From JBBRHH01 sp038222915 (GTDB taxonomy: Bacteria > Planctomycetota > Phycisphaerae > Tepidisphaerales > Tepidisphaeraceae), in assembly GCA_038222915.1 (NCBI GenBank), contig JBBRHH010000334.1, positions 1-6,954 of the forward strand: 6,954 nucleotides of DNA. The letters run 5' to 3'. A program made the translations under genes and the position numbers. Below are positions 1 to 4,980 of this stretch, in pieces (positions within the stretch are counted from its first letter, which is position 1; each line of letters starts with the position of its first letter). Below the pieces are notes generated by a model. The model made no database searches and had not been told where the DNA came from. It was given only the letters and a program-made list of their open reading frames with translations.

Positions 1-1
1 G

Positions 2-283
2 ACGTTGCTTGAGCCGATCATGAAGGTCGTCGTCACGACGCCGGAAGAATTCGTCGGCAACATCAACGGCGACTTGAACAAGCGCCGTGGCCTTATCGTC
101 AACAGCGAGCAGCGTGGCAACACGCGTATGGTCGAGGCCGAAGTGCCGTTGTCGGAGATGTTCGGTTATACGACCGAGCTTCGTTCGATGAGCACCGGCC
201 GCGCCAGCTCGGTCATGGAGCCGCTGAAATATGCACCGGTTCCGACCAACGTCCGCAATGCCATCCTCGAGGAAGTTGGCTGA
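2..283 (+). CDS. fusA: Elongation factor G, C-terminal fragment (5' end outside window)
   Basis: This is the 3' end of a gene whose start lies left of the window; the frame is open from base 2 and ends at TGA 281-283, giving 93 visible codons. EF-G is the cytoplasmic GTPase that moves tRNA and mRNA through the ribosome after each peptide bond, and it also helps recycle ribosomes. The fragment covers domain V: an early PIMKVVVTTPEEFVG strand, the GDLNKRRG motif, and the EAEVPLSEMFGYTTELRSMS stretch followed by TGRAS, all typical of this domain. The TTG at 5-7 is a leucine codon inside the gene, not a real start. The extreme C-terminus (EPLKYAPVPTNVRNAILEE) differs in wording from the E. coli tail but keeps the VP hinge. 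The GTPase domain is not visible, so housekeeping EF-G and an EF-G paralogue cannot be separated. A hairpin terminator follows 30 bases downstream. Confidence 0.93.
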   Translation, partial: TLLEPIMKVVVTTPEEFVGNINGDLNKRRGLIVNSEQRGNTRMVEAEVPLSEMFGYTTELRSMSTGRASSVMEPLKYAPVPTNVRNAILEEVG

Positions 284-313
284 TTTTCAGCCGTCTTCGT
301 CGGAATGATTACA

Positions 314-349
314 ACAGCAGGAGCAGAGCGCAAGCTTTGCTCCTGCTGT
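314..349 (+). terminator. Hairpin terminator after fusA
   Basis: A 16-base arm at 314-329 pairs with 334-349 with only one G-T wobble (326/337). The four-base loop is GCAA, a GNRA-type tetraloop that stabilises RNA hairpins. It sits 30 bases after the EF-G stop and ends the fusA transcript by position. The trailing sequence is CTTATATAAA rather than a long run of T, so it is not a textbook intrinsic terminator; it could act with Rho or as a 3'-end stabiliser. The AT-rich TATATAAA at 353-360 just beyond could serve as the -10 region of the next gene, but I see no good -35. Confidence 0.75.
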
Positions 350-403
350 GCTTATATAAACCACTCGGCCGATCTCGCTGACCTCAGACTGGACCAACCC
401 CGC

Positions 404-1204
404 ATGTCCCACAAATCACGCCGATACCACGACCGCGTCGCCCGGCAGTACGACAACATCTATGATGACGTTTACTGGGAGTTCCACGACGAGCTCACCT
501 GGCGTTCCATCAAGCCCCATCTCCCGCGCGACATGTCATCCGTTTGCCTGGATCTCGGCTGCGGCACCGGCAAGTGGGGCCTCAAGCTCCTCAAAAGCGG
601 CTTCGCAACATGGTTCATCGATCACGCCGCGTCGATGGTCGAGCAGACCCGCCGGAAGGTCGAGGCAATGGGCGCGCGCGCCAAGCGCGCCACGCTCCTC
701 GCTGCCGACATGATCGACCTCAACACCGTACCGAGTGAGACTTTCACCCTCACGCTCGCCATGGGCGACCCGCTCTCGATCTGTTCTGATCCGGCCCGCG
801 CCGCCCGCGAAATGTTTCGCACCACCAAGCCCGGCGGCGTCATCATCGCCACGGCCGATAACAAGCTTGCGGCGATTGACCATTTCAGTCAGGCCGCCGA
901 CCTCGCTGCGCTGGAAGCCTTCGTCCATTCCAGCAAAACCACGTGGCTCACGGCGGACGCGCGCGAGCAGTTCGAGCTCACCACTTTCACCCCCGCATCC
1001 CTGCGAAAATTGTTCGAAAAGGCCGGCTTCGAGGTTTCGGAAGTCATCGGTAAGCCCATCCTCCCCGTTCGGAAAAACCGCGCGCTCCTCTCCCAGGACA
1101 ACGCGGTCGAGCGCCTCCTGCGACTTGAAGCCGAGCTCTCTAAAGACCAAAGCACCGCCGCCGCCGCCAACCATCTCCAGATCGTCGCACGCCGTCCCGT
1201 CTAA
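404..1204 (+). CDS. Class I SAM-dependent methyltransferase, substrate unknown
   Basis: A 266-residue soluble protein of the Methyltransf_11/25 type that should move a methyl group from S-adenosylmethionine to an unidentified acceptor. Motif I, the SAM-binding loop, is DLGCGTGKWG at residues 50-59. The acidic residue at the end of strand 2 is D73 in WFIDHA. A motif II/III region reads LAMGDPLS, then REMFRTTKPGG (136-146), the common KPGG turn before strand 5. The C-terminal part holds FTPASLRKLFEKAGFE, a helix seen in many small-molecule methyltransferases, in which a Phe-Thr-Pro leads into the last Rossmann strands. The frame is open back to an ATG at 305, but that start would place the terminator hairpin inside the gene and adds 33 residues with no family resemblance, so ATG 404 is preferred; no strong ribosome binding site precedes it. 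The gene stands alone, with 120 bases before and 149 after, so a link to the stressosome operon is not implied. Confidence 0.85.
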   Translation: MSHKSRRYHDRVARQYDNIYDDVYWEFHDELTWRSIKPHLPRDMSSVCLDLGCGTGKWGLKLLKSGFATWFIDHAASMVEQTRRKVEAMGARAKRATLLAADMIDLNTVPSETFTLTLAMGDPLSICSDPARAAREMFRTTKPGGVIIATADNKLAAIDHFSQAADLAALEAFVHSSKTTWLTADAREQFELTTFTPASLRKLFEKAGFEVSEVIGKPILPVRKNRALLSQDNAVERLLRLEAELSKDQSTAAAANHLQIVARRPV

Positions 1205-1281
1205 GGCTTTTCTCCCGCCCCTCGATCAAAAATTCTGCGCAGTAGAATCTGCCCGCCCATAAATGTTTGAACAATCAGACG

Positions 1282-1311
1282 TTCCCAACCCAGCGTTTCG
1301 TGGCGTATACA
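1282..1311 (+). promoter_or_regulatory. Candidate promoter for the rsb operon
   Basis: The 149-base gap before rsbR is the only sizeable space upstream of the operon, so its promoter should lie here. The best sigma-70-like pair I can see is TTCCCA at 1282-1287 and TATACA at 1306-1311 with an 18-base spacer. The -35 match is poor (three of six). The -10 hexamer overlaps a palindromic GTATAC and lies between the arms of an AGCGTT/AACGCT inverted repeat. It would leave a leader of roughly 35 bases before ATG 1354. This is a weak call. Confidence 0.22.
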
Positions 1312-1321
1312 TGGTAACGCT
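1292..1321. repeat. Inverted repeat AGCGTT-N18-AACGCT in the rsbR upstream region
   Basis: Six-base perfect arms lie at 1292-1297 and 1316-1321, with arm centres 24 bases apart. The repeat brackets the candidate -10 sequence, so it could be an operator for a dimeric regulator. Arms this short may arise by chance, and neither arm extends further. Confidence 0.3.
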
Positions 1322-1339
1322 TGAGTTGGACCGCTTTTT

Positions 1340-1344
1340 AGGAG
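1340..1344 (+). promoter_or_regulatory. Ribosome binding site of rsbR
   Basis: AGGAG lies nine bases before ATG 1354. It is the clearest Shine-Dalgarno match before any gene start in the window apart from that of rsbT, and it fixes the rsbR start. Confidence 0.75.
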
Positions 1345-1353
1345 CCCCGCACG

Positions 1354-2214
1354 ATGGCGAACGAGACCACCCGCATTCAAAAAGTCCTGAAGGAGTCCGA
1401 AAAGGAAATTCTGACCGCCTGGCTGGCTGAGCTTAAACAGCGCAGTTCCGGTGCTGACGGCCGGATCAGCGAAGCGGAGCTGGAGACCCAGGCTCGCGAT
1501 CTTCTGAAGCTCCTTCAGGAAAGCGCCCGCCATGGAAACGTGCACGATATCAACGCTGCCGAATGGTCACCCGTTCGCGAGTTTCTTGAAGGCGTTTCAC
1601 GGTCACGTGCCATCCAGGGATTCTCGTCGGAACAGACTGCGACCTTCGTCTTCTCTCTCAAGCAGCCCCTATTTGCCCTTCTGGTTAAGGCAGCCGCCGG
1701 CGACGCGAAAGCGCTCGCTGAGGATACCTGGGCGGTGACTCTGTTGATCGACCAACTCGGCCTGCACACCGTCAAGACCTTCCAGAAGTCGCGCGAGTCC
1801 GTCATCGCTCGCCAGCAGGAAGAGATGCTCGAACTGTCCACGCCTGTCGTAAAGCTCTGGGAAGGTGTCCTGGCACTTCCAATGATTGGCACGCTCGACA
1901 GTGCCCGCACCCAGATCGTCATGGAGTCGCTGCTGCAGCGGATCGTCGATACCGGCAGCGAGATCGCTATCATCGACATCACCGGCGTCCCCACCGTCGA
2001 TACGCTCGTCGCCCAACACCTCCTCAAAACCGTCGCCGCGATTCGCCTTATGGGCGCTGATTGCATCATCAGCGGCGTTCGCCCGCAGATCGCCCAGACG
2101 ATCGTCCATCTTGGCGTCGATCTGCAGGGCGTCATCACCAAGGCCAATCTCGCCGACGCGCTCGCGCTTGCCCTTAAGCGATCCGGCTTCGTTGTCACCA
2201 GGAACAAGGCATAG
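1354..2214 (+). CDS. rsbR: RsbR-type stressosome scaffold protein (RsbRD-like N-domain + STAS)
   Basis: A 286-residue RsbT co-antagonist, the sensor-scaffold subunit of the stressosome in the cytoplasm. The N-terminal helical half (about 1-155) has the ILTAWLAEL start and resembles the RsbRD N-terminal domain rather than the globin-like one of Bacillus RsbRA; no haem or flavin site is evident. A linker helix leads to the STAS domain (about 160-280), entered by ELSTPVVKLWEGVLALP and LIGTLDSAR-like wording (MIGTLDSAR here). The two threonines matching the Bacillus sites phosphorylated by RsbT are present: T217 in IDITGVPTVDT and T249 in GVRPQIAQT. The length is close to that of Bacillus RsbRA (274). 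It is first in the operon, has a good ribosome binding site, and is followed by rsbS 18 bases later. The stimulus it senses is not evident. Identification as RsbR is firm; the sub-type of the N-domain is inferred. Confidence 0.94.
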   Translation: MANETTRIQKVLKESEKEILTAWLAELKQRSSGADGRISEAELETQARDLLKLLQESARHGNVHDINAAEWSPVREFLEGVSRSRAIQGFSSEQTATFVFSLKQPLFALLVKAAAGDAKALAEDTWAVTLLIDQLGLHTVKTFQKSRESVIARQQEEMLELSTPVVKLWEGVLALPMIGTLDSARTQIVMESLLQRIVDTGSEIAIIDITGVPTVDTLVAQHLLKTVAAIRLMGADCIISGVRPQIAQTIVHLGVDLQGVITKANLADALALALKRSGFVVTRNKA

Positions 2215-2232
2215 GCCCAACCGGAGCGCAGC

Positions 2233-2622
2233 ATGGATCGCATTCCCATATTACGCATGGGCGAATATCTGCTTGTCACCATTCAGGTCGACATGCACGA
2301 CCGCCTCGCCATGACATTGCAGGATGACCTCACCGCGATGATCGAGCGGACCGGGGCAAAAGGCGTTCTGATCGACATCAGCGCGTTGGAGATGGTCGAT
2401 TCGTTCATCGGCCGGATGATCGCCAACATCAGCGGCATGGCGCGCCTCCTCGACGCCAGCACCGTCGTCGTCGGCATGCAGCCGGCCGTTGCCATCACGC
2501 TGGTCGAACTTGGTCTTACGCTCGCCGGCGTACAGACAGCACTGAATGTCGAGCGCGGCATGGAACGCCTGCGATCTACCCTGGCAGGGAAGGACGTCGA
2601 TCATGGCAGTAACGAAAACTGA
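2233..2622 (+). CDS. rsbS: RsbS, stressosome STAS scaffold and RsbT antagonist
   Basis: A 129-residue single-domain STAS protein that, with RsbR, forms the stressosome core and sequesters the kinase RsbT until phosphorylated. The opening IPILRMGEYLLVTIQ matches the RsbS start (IPILK.. LLVSIQ in Bacillus). The phospho-acceptor is S57 in the LEMVDSFIGRMI motif, equivalent to Bacillus S59. The later GMQPAVAITLVELGL and the VQTALNVERGME helix are also strongly RsbS-like. The family length is about 121; the extra residues are a polar C-terminal tail (GKDVDHGSNEN) that overlaps the start of rsbT. GGAG at 2223-2226 lies six bases before the ATG. It sits between rsbR and rsbT, the standard order. Confidence 0.95.
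   Translation: MDRIPILRMGEYLLVTIQVDMHDRLAMTLQDDLTAMIERTGAKGVLIDISALEMVDSFIGRMIANISGMARLLDASTVVVGMQPAVAITLVELGLTLAGVQTALNVERGMERLRSTLAGKDVDHGSNEN
2590..2594 (+). promoter_or_regulatory. Ribosome binding site of rsbT, inside rsbS
   Basis: AAGGA lies eight bases before ATG 2603 and within the last codons of rsbS. It decides between that start and an in-frame ATG at 2546, which has no such site and would add 19 residues encoded wholly inside rsbS. Confidence 0.75.
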
Positions 2623-3007
2623 AACGCTGCCCGTCCGCACCGAGCACGACATCGTCCTGGCGCGGCAGGCAGTCCGACGTCTTGCACTGGAACTCGGCTT
2701 CGGCCTCGTCGATCAAACCAAGATCGTCACCGCTGCCAGCGAGCTTGCCCGCAACACCGTCGTCTACGGCGGTGGCGGCGAGCTACTCTGCGAATCCCTT
2801 TCCGAAATGCCCAAACGCGGCCTGCGCCTGACCTTCAAAGACCAGGGACCCGGCATTCCCGACCTTTCCCTCGCGTTGAAGGATGGATGGACCTCCGGCT
2901 CGGGGATGGGGCTCGGCCTTTCCGGTGCCAGAAGATTGGTGAACGAATTTGATATCGACACTGCACCCGGGCGAGGCACACGGGTGACCGTCACCCGCTG
3001 GAAATGA
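2603..3007 (+). CDS. rsbT: RsbT, stressosome switch serine/threonine kinase
   Basis: A 134-residue GHKL-fold protein kinase (133 in Bacillus). It phosphorylates RsbS and RsbR in the stressosome, is released, and then acts on a downstream partner; in Bacillus this is the phosphatase RsbU, but here the partner is unknown. The ATP-binding motifs are complete: N box SELARNTVVYGGGG (46-59; E47, N51), G1 box DQGPGIPD (80-87), and G2 box SGSGMGLGLSGARRLVNEFDI (from S98). The opening VRTEHDIVLARQAVR is also typical. The chosen start at 2603 gives the family length and has its own ribosome binding site; the first 20 bases overlap rsbS, which suggests coupled translation and so balanced amounts of the two proteins. 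The next gene starts 4 bases after the stop. Confidence 0.95.
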   Translation: MAVTKTETLPVRTEHDIVLARQAVRRLALELGFGLVDQTKIVTAASELARNTVVYGGGGELLCESLSEMPKRGLRLTFKDQGPGIPDLSLALKDGWTSGSGMGLGLSGARRLVNEFDIDTAPGRGTRVTVTRWK

Positions 3008-3011
3008 TTCC

Positions 3012-4037
3012 ATGACCTGCCACACGCTCATCCCGATCGCCGACAGCAGCTCCATCGGAGAGGCCCGGCGCGCGACCATTGGCCTGGCGGCGGCAGTTAA
3101 ATTGACCGACACCGACGCCGGCCGCGCTTCTCTGGTCGCCACCGAGATCGCCACCAACCTCGTCCGCCACGCCAACCCCACCGACGCGCGGATGCTGATC
3201 GGATCGAGTGTCATCGATGGCGTGGGCTCGATTGAGATCATTTCCATCGACATCGGCCCCGGCATGCTCGACGTTGCGCGTTGTTTTACCGACGGCTATT
3301 CCACCGCTGGAACACCCGGCAATGGGCTCGGCGCTGTCCGAAGACTTTCCGACACGTGCGACCTGTTCTCCAGTTCCACCGGTACCGTCATCTCGTGCAC
3401 GATCGTTTCAGCGCAAAGCCCACCCCGTTCACAATTCCCACATCGCATTTCCGCACTTTCCGTGCCCGCCCCCTATGAAACAGCCTGCGGCGATGCATGG
3501 CGCGCCTTCCGATCCGATAGAGATTTCGTCTCGCTTATGATCGCCGATGGCCTCGGTCACGGCCCCCTCGCCGCGGAGGCATCGGCTGCAGCATGCAAAG
3601 TCTTCGACGAAAATCCGGCCGCCGCTCCTGCCGTTCTGCTGGACAAAATGCATGCAGCGATCAGCGGAACGCGCGGCGCTGCCATCGCCATCGCACGGAT
3701 CGACATCGCCGCTGAAAAGCTGACGTATGTCGGCGTGGGCAACATCGCCGGGACCCTCCTTGCCGCGGACGGTTCCAGCCGCGGCCTCTTTTCCCACAAC
3801 GGCACCGTCGGCCACACGGTCCGCAAGATTCAAACCTTCGAATATCCATGGTCCCCAGCCAGCCTGCTTGTGCTACATTCCGATGGACTTCAGACCCGAT
3901 GGGATCTCGGCAAATATCCCGGCCTCTCGCGCCGTCACCCCGCCGTCATCGCCGGAGTCCTGCTTCGCGACTTTCGTCGCGACCGGGATGATTCAACCGT
4001 ACTGGTCGTTGGTCCCGCACAAAATGATGCCGCATGA
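3012..4037 (+). CDS. RsbX-like PP2C (SpoIIE-type) phosphatase with N-terminal GHKL ATPase domain
   Basis: A 341-residue soluble two-domain protein. Residues 1-133 form an RsbT/RsbW-like ATPase: N box ATEIATNLVRHA (43-54; E45, N49), G1 box DIGPGM (80-85), and G2 region GNGLGAVRRLSD (103-114). Residues about 140-336 form a metal-dependent SpoIIE/PP2C phosphatase: GDAW (D161), IADGLGHG (D179), SDGL (D291) and DDST (D327) supply the metal-binding acids. In Bacillus the 199-residue RsbX, a phosphatase domain only, dephosphorylates RsbR and RsbS and resets the stressosome; position directly after rsbT points to that job here. The extra ATPase domain might be a second STAS kinase or a docking and regulatory module. 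Such fusions are known in databases as ATP-binding SpoIIE family phosphatases. The start lies 4 bases after the rsbT stop with no strong ribosome binding site, so translation is probably coupled. Confidence 0.9.
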   Translation: MTCHTLIPIADSSSIGEARRATIGLAAAVKLTDTDAGRASLVATEIATNLVRHANPTDARMLIGSSVIDGVGSIEIISIDIGPGMLDVARCFTDGYSTAGTPGNGLGAVRRLSDTCDLFSSSTGTVISCTIVSAQSPPRSQFPHRISALSVPAPYETACGDAWRAFRSDRDFVSLMIADGLGHGPLAAEASAAACKVFDENPAAAPAVLLDKMHAAISGTRGAAIAIARIDIAAEKLTYVGVGNIAGTLLAADGSSRGLFSHNGTVGHTVRKIQTFEYPWSPASLLVLHSDGLQTRWDLGKYPGLSRRHPAVIAGVLLRDFRRDRDDSTVLVVGPAQNDAA

Positions 4038-4041
4038 AGCA

Positions 4042-4980
4042 ATGAACGATGTGAAAGATGCCAATCTGGAGTTGATCGAACTGCGCCGCGAACGCGATGC
4101 GCTCGCCGCCGCGGTGCAGGCACTCAACGTCGAGTTGGCCGAAACCAACCAGGGCGTTGTCGCCCTCTATGCTGAGCTGGACGATCAGGCCAGCGCGCTC
4201 CGCGACGTTTCCGAGCTCAAAAGCCGGTTCCTCTCCTACATGAGCCATGAGTTCCGCACACCCCTCGGTTCCATCCGCAGCATCGCCCGTATCCTCCTCG
4301 ACCGCTTCGACGGCCCGCTCTCCAACGAGCAGGAAAAACAGGTCAAGTTCATCCAGAGCGCGGCGGCCGAGCTCAATGAGATGGTCAACGACTTGCTCGA
4401 TCTCGCTAAAGTGGAGGCAGGGCGAATCACCATCTCGGCGGCCTGGTTCGAGATGGTCGATCTCTTCTCCGCGTTACGCGGCATGTTCAAACCCATTCTC
4501 ACCAGCGACACCGTCACCCTGATTTTCGAAGACCCCGTCGATGTCGCCCGCGTCTACACCGACAATTCCAAGCTCTCCCAGATTCTCCGGAATTTCATCT
4601 CCAATGCGTTGAAATTCACCCAGTCCGGCGAAGTGCGCGTCTCGGCCCGCGCCGGTGACGCTGCTACCGTCGTCTTCGCGGTGACGGACACCGGAATTGG
4701 TATCGCCAAAGAGCACCATGCGGCCATCTTTGAAGACTTTGTTCAGGTCGACTCACCCATCCAGAAGAGATTCCGTGGCACCGGCCTGGGCTTGTCGCTG
4801 AGCAAAAAGCTGGCCGGCCTCCTGGGCGGAACTGTCTCCGTCGACAGCCAGCCCGGCGTCGGCTCAACCTTCGCCGTCACCATTCCAGCGCAACTTGGTT
4901 TGGAGCCGGTTGCCGGGGACACGCCAATCACAGACAATCCAGCCGCGGCAAACACCTCGAGCACGAGCGATGTCCACTGA
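4042..4980 (+). CDS. Soluble sensor-less histidine kinase (coiled coil + HisKA + HATPase_c)
   Basis: A 312-residue cytoplasmic kinase. Residues 5-58 are charged and heptad-like (LELIELRRERDALAAAV then VALYAELDDQ), a predicted coiled coil; there is no PAS, GAF or membrane segment. The HisKA domain has SHEFRTP with H69 as phospho-acceptor. The ATPase domain shows N188 in FISNALKFT, G1 DTGIG (216-220), the FEDF motif, and G2 FRGTGLGLSLSK (244-255). The last 28 residues are a Pro/Ala/Ser/Thr-rich tail. The frame is open further upstream, but that part lies inside the phosphatase gene and looks non-coding; ATG 4024, 4027 and 4042 are all possible and none has a strong ribosome binding site. ATG 4042 is chosen because it falls 4 bases after the preceding stop. 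With no sensor domain of its own it probably takes input from the stressosome proteins encoded upstream. Its receiver could be the first REC of the next gene. Confidence 0.9.
   Translation: MNDVKDANLELIELRRERDALAAAVQALNVELAETNQGVVALYAELDDQASALRDVSELKSRFLSYMSHEFRTPLGSIRSIARILLDRFDGPLSNEQEKQVKFIQSAAAELNEMVNDLLDLAKVEAGRITISAAWFEMVDLFSALRGMFKPILTSDTVTLIFEDPVDVARVYTDNSKLSQILRNFISNALKFTQSGEVRVSARAGDAATVVFAVTDTGIGIAKEHHAAIFEDFVQVDSPIQKRFRGTGLGLSLSKKLAGLLGGTVSVDSQPGVGSTFAVTIPAQLGLEPVAGDTPITDNPAAANTSSTSDVH

Noticed and set aside
305..403. N-terminal extension of the methyltransferase from ATG 305
   Set aside because: It would run through the fusA terminator hairpin, and the 33 added residues (Cys-rich, no family resemblance) have no ribosome binding site; ATG 404 directly precedes the conserved part.
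536..1174. Minus-strand open frame of 212 codons opposite the methyltransferase
   Set aside because: It is low-complexity and Gly/Glu/Arg-rich with no family motif, and it lies wholly opposite a gene with clear SAM-binding motifs.
1232..1248. Small hairpin ATTCT...AGAAT after the methyltransferase stop as a terminator
   Set aside because: The stem has only five Watson-Crick pairs (seven with a wobble and a 3-base loop), is AT-rich, and has no T run after it; too weak to call.
1515..2282. Minus-strand open frame of 255 codons opposite rsbR
   Set aside because: It is a mirror of GC-rich coding on the + strand; the Ser/Arg/Ala-rich product has no recognisable domain, and rsbR is certain.
2546..2602. 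Earlier in-frame start for rsbT
   Set aside because: It adds 19 residues not found in RsbT, and the ribosome binding site at 2590-2594 fits ATG 2603.
3727..4041. Long upstream extension of the first histidine kinase inside the phosphatase gene
   Set aside because: The translation is Pro/Ser/Ala-rich with no domain, and the phosphatase frame over the same bases carries essential motifs (SDGL, DDST).
4895..4969. Earlier start for the hybrid kinase at ATG 4895
   Set aside because: The 25 added residues are Arg/Gln/Pro-rich and lie within the tail of the previous gene; receiver domains normally begin within about 10 residues of the start, which fits ATG 4970.
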